This document shows positions 11,385 through 23,000 of a DNA stretch of 64,000 nt, in pieces. The stretch is from Leucaena leucocephala (lineage: Eukaryota; Streptophyta; Magnoliopsida; Fabales; Fabaceae). A program made the position numbers and the translations under genes. The notes beneath the pieces were generated by a model that saw nothing but the letters and a program-made list of their open reading frames with translations, did no database searches and had not been told where the DNA came from. Position 1 is the first letter of the stretch, and every line of letters starts with the position of its first letter. Location: contig CM073522.1 of assembly GCA_037074615.1 (NCBI GenBank), positions 30,006,962 to 30,070,961 of the forward strand, in the 5' to 3' direction.

Positions 11385-11468
11385 CCCTCTTGGCATGCTT
11401 CAACAGGATTTTAAGACATGGAATTCCCCTCTTGGCATGCTTCAACAGGATTTTAAGACATGGAATTC
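11385..11468 (+). repeat. Perfect 42-bp tandem duplication across the PPR start codon
   Basis: 11385-11426 and 11427-11468 are identical. The unit length is a multiple of three, so the duplication keeps the frame and creates two ATGs and two MLQQDFKTWNS segments. Confidence 0.95.
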
Positions 11469-14061
11469 TATAATCAGGGGCTTATGTATAGATGCTAGGC
11501 ATAAAGAAGCCTTGGCACTTTTCTTACAGTGCTTAAGGGGTTCTACAGTTTATAAACCAGATCACCTAGCATTTGCTACCATTCTCAAGTCCTGCACTGC
11601 CCTTTCGGCTGGCAACTTGTCCAAAGCTCTGCATAGTTTTATTGTGAAACAGGGCTATGGTTCTTGCCAGGTCACTTGCAAAGCTCTGCTTAACATGTAC
11701 GCCAAATGTGGCGCATTTGATGACTGCCAAAAGCTTTTCGATCAGGTTAGTCCTAATGATCCTGTTATTTGGAATATTGTTTTATCTGGGTTTTCCAGGT
11801 CCAAGAAACATGACTATAATGTGATTCGAACATTTTGGAATATGCATGCGAGTGGAGAGGCTAAGCCCAATTCTATTACTGTTGCTACTATTCTTCCCAT
11901 ATGTGCTCGTTCAAGGGACCTGGCTGCTGGGAAGAGTGCCCATGCTTATGTAATCAAATCAGGATATGAAACCGACACCCTTGTTGGGAATGCTCTAGTA
12001 TCATTTTATGCAAAGTGTGGACTGGTGTCTAATGATGCATTTGCTGTGTTCAGGAACATTATTCACAAAGATGTTGTTTCATGGAATGCAATGATTGCAG
12101 GTCTTGCAGAGAACGATTTCTTCGAAGATGCATTGACATTGTTCAGTTCAATGGTAAAAGGACCCTTAGAACCAAATTATGCAACTATTGCAAGTATTTT
12201 ACCTATTTGTGCTTCATTTAGTAGAAATGTTGCCTACCATTTTGGAAGACAAATCCACTCTTATGTTTTACAACGGATTGCATTGTCGAGTGATATTTCT
12301 GTCTCTAATTCATTACTTAGCTTTTACGTAAAAGTTGGACAAGTGGCAAAGGCAGAATACCTTTTTTGGAAAATGGATGCAAGGGATTTGGTTTCTTGGA
12401 ATGCTATTATTGCAGGATATGCCTCTAATGGTGAATGGTTGAAAGCATTGCATATATTTGGTAATTTGATGTTTGCAGAGATGTTATTGCCAGATTCTGT
12501 AACTATTGTTAGCATCCTTCCTGTTTGCGCTCAATTAAGAAACTTAGAGGTGGGAAAACAGATTCACGCATATGTTTTTAGAAACTCTTTCCTTTTTGAG
12601 GATACATCAGTTGGGAATTCCTGTGTTAATTTCTATGCAAAATGTGGTGATATAGAAGCAGCATATCATTCATTTCTGATGATATCAAGGAAAGATGTGA
12701 TTTCGTGGAATTCTATTCTTGATGCTTATGGAGAGCAGCGGTGTGGTTCTGAATTCTTAAGCTTGTTACATTGGATGCTTAGGGAAGAAATTAGGCCTGA
12801 TTCTGTTACGATATTGACTATAATCAATTTTTGTGTTTCTCTTTTGCAAGTAGAAAAGGTTAAAGAAATACACAGTTATTCAATTAAGACTGGCTTTTTA
12901 GGATGTTTTACTGCACCCACAGTTGGGAATGCTATACTTGATGCATATTCCAAATGTGGTAACATGGTTTATGCTCACAAAGTGTTTCTCAATCTATCAG
13001 AGAGAAGAAATTTAGTCACATGCAATTCACTGATTTCGGGTTATGTAGATTTAGGATCACACCATGATGCAAATATGATATTTAAAGGGATGTCTGAGAC
13101 AGACATTACTACCTGGAATCTCATGGTTCGAGTATACGCTGAGAACGATTTTCCTGATCAAGCTCTTCGTTTGTTCTGTGAGTTACAAGATCAAGGAATG
13201 ATGAAGCCTGATGCAGTGACTATTATGAGCCTCCTTCCTGCATGCCTGCAAATGGCATCAGTACACTTGTTGAACCAATGCCATGCTTATATTATCAGAT
13301 TATGTTTTGATGATGTTCGCTTGAACGGTGCCCTCGTTGACGCATATGCCAAATGTGGCATCATAAGCTGGGCAAATAAGCTATTTCATTCAAGCAGTGA
13401 TAAGGATCTGGTTATGTTTACTGCAATGATTGGTGGGTATGCTATGCATGGTATGAGTGATGAAGCACTAGGGCTTTTTTCTCATATGCTCAATCTGGGA
13501 ATCAAGCCAGATCATGTCATCTTCACTTCTGTTTTGTCTGCTTGTAGTCATGCTGGCCTTATAGATGAAGGACTGACGATATTTTATTCAATAGAGAAAA
13601 TTCATGGAATCAAACCAACACCGGAGCAATATGCTTGTGTGGTGGACATACTGGCTCGAGGCGGCCGTGTTCGTGATGCATATGCTCTCGTGGCCAGGAT
13701 GCCGATCAAAGTTAATGCAAATGTGTGGGGGACACTGCTCAGTGCCTGCAAAATCCATCATGAGGTTGAATTGGGGCGTGTCGTGGCCGATAAACTCTTT
13801 GAGATTGATTCTGATGATGTTGGAAACTATGTTGTTATGTCGAACTTATATGCAGCAGATGCTAGGTGGGATGGAGTCATGGAGGTCAGAAGGATGATGA
13901 GGAACAAAGATATGAAAAAACCAGTGGGATGCAGTTGGATAGAAGTTGATAGGAAAAATAATGTATTTGCAGCTGGGGATTGTTCCCACCCACAGAGAAG
14001 TATTATTTACACTATGCTACATATATTAGATCATCAAATTAAAGAACCAGTTGAATTTTAG
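11395..14061 (+). CDS. PLS-class PPR protein, E subgroup (At5g08490/SLG1-like)
   Basis: Intronless 888-residue frame. It is built of tandem pentatricopeptide repeats in the P-L-S order, shown by recurrent motifs such as VSWNAMIAG, NALVSFYAKCG, ARDLVSWNAIIAGY and GIKPDHVIFTSVLSACSHAG. The C-terminus from about residue 742 (TPEQYACVVDILARGGRV) carries the E and E+ motifs and ends without a DYW deaminase domain. Such proteins bind organelle RNA and direct C-to-U editing together with a separate DYW partner. The overall pattern resembles Arabidopsis At5g08490 (SLG1, mitochondrial). The start is uncertain: a perfect 42-bp tandem duplication doubles the first 14 codons, and the second copy offers an ATG at 11437 (874 residues). 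No clear targeting peptide is visible from either ATG, so a short upstream exon may exist. The frame is intact to TAG at 14059. Confidence 0.85.
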   Translation: MLQQDFKTWNSPLGMLQQDFKTWNSIIRGLCIDARHKEALALFLQCLRGSTVYKPDHLAFATILKSCTALSAGNLSKALHSFIVKQGYGSCQVTCKALLNMYAKCGAFDDCQKLFDQVSPNDPVIWNIVLSGFSRSKKHDYNVIRTFWNMHASGEAKPNSITVATILPICARSRDLAAGKSAHAYVIKSGYETDTLVGNALVSFYAKCGLVSNDAFAVFRNIIHKDVVSWNAMIAGLAENDFFEDALTLFSSMVKGPLEPNYATIASILPICASFSRNVAYHFGRQIHSYVLQRIALSSDISVSNSLLSFYVKVGQVAKAEYLFWKMDARDLVSWNAIIAGYASNGEWLKALHIFGNLMFAEMLLPDSVTIVSILPVCAQLRNLEVGKQIHAYVFRNSFLFEDTSVGNSCVNFYAKCGDIEAAYHSFLMISRKDVISWNSILDAYGEQRCGSEFLSLLHWMLREEIRPDSVTILTIINFCVSLLQVEKVKEIHSYSIKTGFLGCFTAPTVGNAILDAYSKCGNMVYAHKVFLNLSERRNLVTCNSLISGYVDLGSHHDANMIFKGMSETDITTWNLMVRVYAENDFPDQALRLFCELQDQGMMKPDAVTIMSLLPACLQMASVHLLNQCHAYIIRLCFDDVRLNGALVDAYAKCGIISWANKLFHSSSDKDLVMFTAMIGGYAMHGMSDEALGLFSHMLNLGIKPDHVIFTSVLSACSHAGLIDEGLTIFYSIEKIHGIKPTPEQYACVVDILARGGRVRDAYALVARMPIKVNANVWGTLLSACKIHHEVELGRVVADKLFEIDSDDVGNYVVMSNLYAADARWDGVMEVRRMMRNKDMKKPVGCSWIEVDRKNNVFAAGDCSHPQRSIIYTMLHILDHQIKEPVEF

Positions 14062-14490
14062 CTTAATGTGGCGGGGGATTGTCATTTGTCATCTTCACAT
14101 TGACACCTTTTTTTAACTTGTGCTGGGTAGGCTGATGAACTGTGGTAAGATTAGAGAATTAAAGACATTTTATAAAATTAAGTAACCGTGGAACACTGGA
14201 ATTAAAGGATCAATGGTATACTTTATACTTAAAAAATATTAAAAAAGCTTCATGTTGAATTTTAAGTATGTTAACGGGCCAAGTTTACCCCATACATTAC
14301 ATTACAATCCGATAAGAAAGGACAAATTTATCATAAAATCAGTGATCATTTTATCTTGTAAATAGATTCAATCAAAATAACAATTAACAAGATATTGAAG
14401 TTGGGCAAAAGAACCCGAAGCAAAAATAAAAACTTCGGTTTATATATCGAAAAACAGAATAAAAACTTCGGTTGCACCTTGTCCATTCAA
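14062..14490 (+). other. 3' flank of the PPR gene
   Basis: AT-rich DNA containing the probable 3' UTR. No gene or clear repeat is seen before the MITE that starts near 14491. Confidence 0.4.
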
Positions 14491-15005
14491 GGGCCTGTTC
14501 GGATTAATTTTTAGAAAATATATTTTAGGAAGAATAGATTTTAGAGAATAGATTTTGAAAATAATGAATTTTAGGAATAGAGATGTTTGGATGATTAGTA
14601 GCAAAATTACTTTTTTATATTGGTAAATTATTAAAAAATATATGATTTGATTAAAAGTAAGAGAAATGAGAGAGGGTGGAGAAAAAAGAGGAGAAAGGAG
14701 AGAGTGTAGAGAAGAGAGATAAGAGGAGAGAGGTGAGAGATGAGAGAGGGTAGAGAAGAGAGAGGAGAGAGGAGAGAATGTGTAAAAAAAATAAGGGTAA
14801 AATAGTAATTAGATAGTCCATTTGTTCTTTTACTGTTCTAAAAGCTATTTTCAATGGCTTATTCAAAATCATGGTTTCAAACTATAGTTTTACTTAAAAT
14901 TACTTATGGACAAATATGACTGTTTATTTAAAATTTTTTTAAATTAAAATTTTATCCAAAATTATAATTTTAAACTATATTAGGGCACCAAAATTACTTA
15001 AGCGG
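14491..15005 (-). mobile_element. Harbinger-type MITE, diverged copy
   Basis: Begins gggcctgttcggattaa and has the same plan as the elements at 27066 and 32029 in the opposite orientation. It has an A/T-rich arm with repeated agaatagattttaga, a purine-rich core of aggagaga units (pyrimidine-rich on the minus strand) and a second arm with aaaagctattttcaa. The right end and target duplication are unclear, so limits are approximate. Confidence 0.6.
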
Positions 15006-15052
15006 CCTCCTTTCCGGCATGACATCATGCACCATGTGACGTTATTAGCAAC

Positions 15053-15361
15053 TACTCCCTCTTAATTCTTTTTTTAAAAAACAACTACCAAAATTATATG
15101 ATTCAAAATATTAATTAAATTTAGTTAAAAACAATGAGTAATAATGATTGAATTTCTAATAACAATATGATTCAAGATATATATTTATTTATTTCAAATT
15201 ATACCCTTATTTATATACAGAATATGAGTAGTAATGGGTGAAAATTTATTGTAGAGAGATAATGAAAAGGCCAATTCAAAATTTTAAACAAAAATGATTT
15301 ATTCTTTATATTTAAAACCACCCATGAGAGATCCTTATAAAAAAAAGTAGCGGACGGAGTA
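15053..15361. mobile_element. Stowaway-type MITE
   Basis: Starts TACTCCCTC and ends GGACGGAGTA, the inverted ends typical of plant mariner/Stowaway MITEs, bounded by TA. About 305 bp, AT-rich, no coding content. Confidence 0.7.
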
Positions 15362-15798
15362 CATCCCACGTTAACTACAAAGACTCTTGCTTTCTTAATA
15401 TCATTTTGGCTTATTCCAAAAAAACACTACATTTCTTAAAACACCATGAAACAAGTTTACTGCAAATAAAGTATCACTATTAACATTAACCAAAGAATAT
15501 AAAATTAAATTCATGAACACATTTGGAGAACTCACTCTTTTTGTCTAAAGATAATATTCTGGGAGCTTTACGCCATAATAAATACTCATGTGCTATGGAT
15601 AAATACTCAGGAGTCTGACTTCCAAACAGAAATACTGTTACATACTAGTTTTGATGTGAAACAGGCATCAAGTAAAATCCAAAAAGTCAAAATTTTGGAT
15701 GGAATTAAACACAACTTCTAATTTTCTAACAGACAAACGCTGCACATGATGATGCTCTTCATCTTCAAAGCCAAGAAAAAAAAAGATGATGATGCCCT

Positions 15799-17148
15799 TC
15801 AAGCTTCTTTGATTGGGTACTCAAATACTACATCTTTCCCTGTAAGCTTCCTGTAAACTCCAGAAAAAGTCTCCAGCTGTATTCAGTGTTATTGCGCTCC
15901 TTTGGGTCCAAGAAAACCTGAAAATTGGTATACATTACACAGGGAAAATGGGTTACTGACACATTATAAGATACAAGCGCATCAATTACACAAAGCAATG
16001 ACATGCCTTCATTATCGTCGATCCATCGACATGGAATCTGATTCGCTTGCCAACAATCTCGGCAGGATGCGCACCATGAACAGCAGTTAATGTGCGAGAG
16101 CGTGGTCGCTGGACGGCAGAGCCTTTCTTTGGTGGCCGCACAATCCTTCTAGTGGCAATCAAGACAACATCCTGACATTTGGTAGGATCTCATGTTATAT
16201 ACTATGTGGTGAATTAGCAAAACTATCAATTGGATAACCAAAACCATAAACCAGAAAGAAAATAAAATAAGAAAACGTAGAACATAATTGAAAAAAGAAA
16301 TTAAACAGCACGATAATATCAAAATAAGGACCATCTGGATCACCAAAAGCGGGGGAAGGTCCATCAGTAACAGCCAACAACCTTGCCACTGAATTTTTTC
16401 TCCAATTCTCAGACAAGCCGAAGATAAATTTTGCGGAATGCCTTTCTCAACCTGTAAGGCGCATAGATAACTACAGCCTTGCGATTTCCAGAGACATCAA
16501 TTTGGCTGCAATAATAGAGCTGCCGTCAGACTATATTGACCAAACATTCAGAAGGTAATCATAAATTCATACATAGCTATGCAAAATTAAAGGAAAAATT
16601 GGCATGTGAAAAATCAAAATACTCATCTCTTAATTAAAAGGATTAATTTTAGTGTTAAATATAAATCTTATTTTTTATATTTATTAACTTTTCTAACAAC
16701 AATGAAGTAAGAGAGGGGTAGGAGAGAATTAAAAAAAATGATTAAAATATTTTAAAAAAAATATATCTTTAATTATTTTTTTTAATCTAATTAAATTAAT
16801 TGAACAGATATTATATTAATATTAAGAATTAGAGGAATAATATTTATATTTTAGATTATATTGTGTCCAAATACAGCCATACTGTGTGTGTGCAGTAACA
16901 TGCTTACCCTGCTTGATTTATGTAGAGATCTTTCAGGTCACCTTTTAGCTCTTGATTGGTGTTCTCCAAGTCAAATAGGTACTGCTCAGACATAAAAGTT
17001 GCAGAGCATTAATTTCGAGGAAAACCAAAAAAGACGAGATAATAAAATATTCCAATAACAAAATGAAATTAACCTGCGCAACAGTCTCCTCAAATTCAGT
17101 GGGCTCGGCACCCTGATCTTTGAGGATTTTCTTCCTTGATGTGTACAT
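15799..17148 (-). pseudogene. 40S ribosomal protein S7 (eS7) pseudogene with introns retained
   Basis: Five exons on the minus strand spell most of plant eS7, a small-subunit ribosomal protein. Exon 1, 17074-17148: MYTSRKK start, EPTEFEETVAQ. Exon 2, 16908-16981: [21 protein letters not shown]. Exon 3, 16382-16505: [20 protein letters not shown]. Exon 4, 16007-16171: [27 protein letters not shown]. Exon 5, 15799-15917: DPKERNNTEY. It cannot make the protein. TGA at 16409-16411 replaces the Arg codon of RLVREL, a CGA-to-TGA change. About seven residues are missing between TAVH and PAEIVGK. One base is lost after NTEY, which shifts the last 30 or so codons. The donor of intron 4 is GC. Retained introns mean it arose by DNA duplication, not retroposition. 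A functional copy should exist elsewhere. Confidence 0.85.
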
Positions 17149-17760
17149 TTTGGCCAATCTGTACCACTTCTCATTAGTTCAAACAATAGCCACCAATTCA
17201 TCATAAATATCTCATTAGTTTAAGACGAGACAGAAACTTGGTTAGATAGAAATTACATCAAATGATCAAATACTTTAGATTAGAAAGGGGACTTCAGATA
17301 AATAAACAAAAAACAAAAAACAATGTACCACTGTATAAAAATGTCATTAGAAATATAATTAGTTATGCATAATAACATTATTCCCAGTATTGAACCAGAC
17401 AAAGAAACTAAATTGTTGATGGTGATACATACTACAAACTAGCCAATAAGTAGGACCTACCAGATTAAGCATATATCAACCCCAATACGAAAATAACTCC
17501 TAAGAAGCCCAAAGTACTCTGACATCGGAAACCAAATAAGTGAAAAGAAAATTAGCAAATCTGTAAAGTCAGTTTCAGAAATGCCGGATTTTCATCAGTT
17601 TGAGTGAGATTTGAAGGGCAAAAGAATGACAAGAGGATGCAAAAAGTGAAGCGAAAACAACAACGAACGACGAGGTGGAAGATAGGAGATGACGCACCAA
17701 ACGACGAAGCCGAGGCCTTGTAGAAACGGCTATGCGTAGAGATGAAACCTAGCTTAAGTA
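17149..17760 (-). promoter_or_regulatory. Probable 5' leader and leader intron of the eS7 pseudogene
   Basis: On the minus strand the stretch around 17690-17765 reads like a ribosomal-protein leader (ctaggtttcatctctacg) followed by a possible donor near 17698. This would place an intron before the coding ATG at 17148, as is common in plant ribosomal-protein genes. Inferred only. Confidence 0.35.
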
Positions 17761-20067
17761 GGCCGGAGGATACCGCCAGATAACAGGATTTTATGTCATT
17801 GGACTTCACTTTTTTCCTCTTATCATTTATATTACCATGTTTTTTTCTGGGTTTTGGGGTAGTCCTAGCGGGATCCCGATGTTCTCCATTTTATTTTTTT
17901 CATCGTCTCTCAGTATCACTTTTCTTTCTTTTTTTTTTGCCTTACCTCCTCCTTCCTTTATTCATTCTGTTACAAAATAAAAAATTAAAAAATATATATT
18001 TTTTAAAAAACACTTTAAGTGTCTTTTTAAAAAATAAGATTTTTTTAAAAAGTAGTTTTTAAAAAACACTTTAAGTTTTTTTTTAAAAAATACGTTTTTT
18101 AAAAAAAATTAAAAACACTTTTTTAAATTTTTTTTTAAAAAAATCTTTTTTTAAAAAAAATATTTTTTAGGCAACAAATGAAGTATGCAAGGCAAAAAAT
18201 GAAAAGAAAAGTGATACTGAGGGGAGGGATGAGGAGAGAAATGAAGAGGAGAAGATCTGCTTCCGTCCTAGTGTGGGTAATCTTTTTTTACAAAATTACT
18301 TTCATCCATAAAATCAATATCAATATTATCATCAAAATATTACATTTATACCCTTTTCATTTAGAAGTTATTGTAATCAAGAAATATTTAAGATTTAATC
18401 TCTTTATTAATTAATTTTTTTATTTACGATGTTTCAGCTCTTATACTAAAAAAATATATCAATATTATCATAATCATAAAATATGAATAACACGACTGCC
18501 TTTTTAAATTCAATAAAATTGAGAAAAAAAAACTTACCTAGTCTGTGAAAATTTTCCGAAGCAATGAGGAAAATGGATGTTTTTATTTTATACAATTATT
18601 TGAATGCATATTATAAGTTAGATTTTGGCATTATTGAATCCTATTGAGGTAAGCTCTTCTAATAACATTTCTTATTTTAGTCACAAAGTTTAAACTCATA
18701 ACTTTCGAGTTTCCTTCATTTAACCCAACCACTAAAATATTGATGTTCTTTAGGGGAATTTCTTTCACTTAACCCAACTACTAAAATTAATTTTTTATTA
18801 TCCTTAATATAAGAGCTAATTAAGGAGTTAATTTTAGTTTTAAATATAATATATATTCTTTATATTTATTAATTTTTTTTAAATTAAAGATAAAAATGAG
18901 TACTTTTTTATTGTTACAAGTATATTCATGTTTGACGTACAATCCCACTGTTGGAACATTGCTTGCACAAATCCCAATTCAACAATATCATATGCCTTTC
19001 AAAAAGCTATTTTGAGAAGACATCTTGGAGAGATATTCTTTCTAATTTTCTATTATAGGCTCCAATAATGTCTTGCCAAATTAAAATGTTTTGCGCCATA
19101 GTTCTTTTGATAAAAGCTCCTTGGTTCAGATCAACTATCTCCGAGAAAATGCCATAATTACCTAATATCATGTATACTCTCATAAGTGAGAGATTATGAG
19201 TTTGATTTTATTTATAACTTTATATTCTCTCTTTAATTTGGGAAAAAATAACTATCTCCAAAAGGACAACTATAAGGCTAGTACAAAGAAGTTTAGTGAT
19301 ACAATTATAAAGTGTATTACAACAGGCAATAGACCAGTAATCACCCAGAGAGAGAACTAAGGATACCCACCTTAGGCCAATGTCTTTTCACCTAGATTAT
19401 TGAAGGTAAAATTGACATTTAAAAAGGATTGCAGGCCTGCAATAGATATTTATAGGAGTCTCCCTAGGAATAGATATTACCAAAAAATGTGAAATCTTTT
19501 TTATCATCAATAAACTTAACCGGACAAGTTATCTATAGTAATGTAATAAGGATTATCATTGCACACCTGCAATACAGTTGAGCCTAACGGGTCCTTACTC
19601 TTGTGAAAGAATTCCAGAATAGCACAAGTCACGTCATTACCAAGAACATCCCATGAATATTTGTAAAAAATTGGGGATTTGTCAACCCCAATTTATTATT
19701 CTATTGTACTACATTTAAGATAAAGATATTTGAGGATACATAAGGCTACATTTTGATTTTATTGATTACATAGAAAAGTAATCTCAGGTTCACTTTTATA
19801 AACAAGAAACGAATTGGAGCGAAAAAATAAAATAAAAACATTATCAAAAACATCTAAAAGAGGAACCAAAAAGAACCGCCTAACTTTCTTTCTATATAAC
19901 GAGCTTGTCACTCAATATACTATGATCTCATTACCCTTGAATATGTACCAAACTGCAACTAATATTACTACAGTCTCCAAATTCACTATTACAACACAGA
20001 CTGCATAAAGCATGAGGCAGGCTTTACCAGTTCCCCGAGCAAAAACTATACGGCCGAGCATTTGAAC
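17761..20067. other. Gene-free AT-rich spacer with a low-complexity block
   Basis: 17990-18175 is dominated by alternating T and A runs (tttttaaaaaa units, with actttaagt repeated), which can fold on itself. The rest shows diffuse repeat remnants and no supported gene. It includes the 3' flank of the mannose-6-phosphate isomerase gene. Confidence 0.5.
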
Positions 20068-23000
20068 TTAGGAAGCTTGTAAAAATCTGCTGTTAACACC
20101 AGTCCTATACAGATGCAATTTCGATGCACTGGTAATGCGAATCTCGGCGTTGGCTGCTGCGAAGAGGACATTCCCTTCAGTGACTACAAGTCCTTCGAGT
20201 GATCCGGCACACATCAGTCCCTCCCCTGTCACAACCAAAAAGATGGAAGGACCTGGGACCGCAGGGAAGGTCACTGTTTCCCCTTGAGGAAGAATACAGC
20301 AATCAACCTCAAACTCGTCGAATGGCGGTATGTACCTCGTTACATATGGATTTAGAGGAACTCCTTGCAGAATCTCAGGAGAACCCTGCAGTGAATATAG
20401 ATACCAGAAACAATGGCATCAACCAATGAGTACAACATATTCATGCCACTATTAATATCAATAATGAAACAATATCTGCAAAACTAATTCGTGCACATGA
20501 GCAAGTTGGTAAAGTAAAACAGCTGGTCCCTCTTTCGGGGATTTGGAACCTCAAAATCAATATTAAAAGTATATAACAAGGCGCATATCATTCATAAGCT
20601 ATAAAATAGTGTGACTCATTTCTCAAACTGTGTACAATGCATGAGACCATTTAGTTTCTTAGGAAAATAAGTACTGATATGTCCATTTTATGTATTTTTT
20701 CTCTCCTTGAAACTGAGACTGTCAGTTTTCTAAACTCTGAGAGGATCAAAATCCCTCTTTTAATTCCCTTCCCATAGATGGTGCTTAAGGCACAGCAGTA
20801 CATCTTTGCTGGGTGCGGTGAGGCCAACTGATAGAAAGCTAGGCTCAGTTGAAAAATAAAAAATCAGATGAATCACTAGCCCCCAAAAGTATCGTGTCTG
20901 CGTTGATTTTTCTATTAGTTCTCATTATCAGGAAAAAAACAGAGTTCCAAGATGCTAGGAATGTGCAAATTTTGACCACTGGCTGCCTGACCAGGGATCT
21001 TTCCTACATCAAAAACCACATCATCTATCCAGGAGACTCTGGATAGCTTTAATCATGGAATGGGCAATAAGAAAATATATAGATCTCTATCTTCCCATTT
21101 TTCTCAAAGCTTGGTTTTAAGAATCAAATATTCCCACTTGCGTTGCCTATTACAAAGAGTCAAATCTTTAAGAATAAAATTCTAGAACCCTGCTATTCCA
21201 CCCGATCCTCCAAAACAAAAAAAGGCTTCATTTAACAGTGAATTGAACAATTCAACAAAAATCACATCATGCAAACAAACTTTTTAGATAAAGTAAAATA
21301 ACACATAAAAAATGGCTAACAAAACCGATTTCCCACCTGTACCTCCCATTGCCAGGAAAAGGAAACAGAATATATTACTTCACAGCATCTAATAAAAACT
21401 AAAGAACTGAATAGTCTCTATATATTCCTCAGCTTAGTGAGACATACGATCTCTAGCATGAATCATCCGACCAGGGTTAAGGCTGGATTACGTGGTTAAC
21501 AAGCAATTCTCAATGTTTAAGTCAAATATTACCACCACTCATAATAAAGTTTTACAAGGAAACTGAAGTTTCTATAACAAAACTCCAGTAACAAGCACAG
21601 CGTAGATCTATCACTTACCTGTTTATAAGTGAGCATGGAGCACAGAGTCTTAACATCAATGTACTTTGGGGTAAGGCCAGCTCGAACAACATTGTCTGAA
21701 GTTGCCATGCATTCAATGCACTCACCACATAAATATGCATGTGGTTCATTTGCCCCAAGGTATAATGCTTCACCAGGATTGAGTTTAACATGGTTAAGAA
21801 AGAAGGCTGCTATCACACCAACATCAGCTGGGTACTGCCTTTCCAACTGCAGAACCAGCTTCTCCTTATCTGTCAACTGCCTCACCTGATGCAAAATGAG
21901 AATATTATGGTATAGAATACAAATTGGTCATGCTGTCAACATATAGTCATAAACACGTTATCAATAAAATAACACTATATAATTTTCATAATACTTTAAA
22001 GAGATTAATGCATCTGAAAGGCAATGTCAGCTACATGATAAAGCTGCTTTAATGCTCTATATCTCTGTAATGCACAATATGGAGGAGTGGAAGCAAGGAG
22101 TTCAGCCTGATTGTTTCCAATATCAATGGAACCACTTTCAGAGGACAACAATGAGACTGCAAACTTTTTGTCCTCTCTAAAGAGAAGATAATGTCAACAA
22201 TGCTAAAGGTAAACAATTTTGCTTTCACAAAATTAGCTATAACATCCAACTGATTTTATAGGATAAAGTGCATTGCATTGAAAGACTTCTTGTGCATATA
22301 AGCAAAATTTGTAAACTGCAACAACAAAGAGAGTATGGTATCCACCAACCTGACTTTCCTTATGCAGACGACGTTTCAATCTATTTACTGCTTCAGTCAC
22401 TTTCTCTTTACTCTCCGACATGAGTTTGGTGAAAACTTCCTGTAAAACAGCTTTTATTTTCCCTTCACCATCTTGATCACTAACTTTTAAGACCAAGCTT
22501 GCACCTGCAGTGCCAACTAATTCCACAACCTCAGGAACAGTACGAAGCACAGCCTTTAGCTCCTGAATACAAAACACAGATACTGTTGACTTGCTCCAAG
22601 TGAATAACATCGCGAGTGTGTATTGAAGCAAAAGTAGAACAAAATGTCTGCCTGTTTACCATAAGAAAACTGTAGCGCGAAAAAGAAATATCCCAATCTG
22701 TGGTAGTAGCACATATGAATAATATGGTGTTCATTGTTTATTGGCGTGCTCATTAAACTCCATTTTTTACTATTGGATGAGCGATATGAACCAACATGAG
22801 CCAAATTACAAGTAGGAGTTATCAAATCTTTCAATTATAAATAACAAACACATCACCTTAAATCCAAAAAGAATAATCAAACCAACATAGGCTTCACTGG
22901 TGAAAGCCCATGCATGACAAATCTGAATCATCAAGTTTTTTTAAAAAATCACATGCAGATATTCCAAAGGTCAGGACTCTCCAAATTGAAGTGCAAACTG

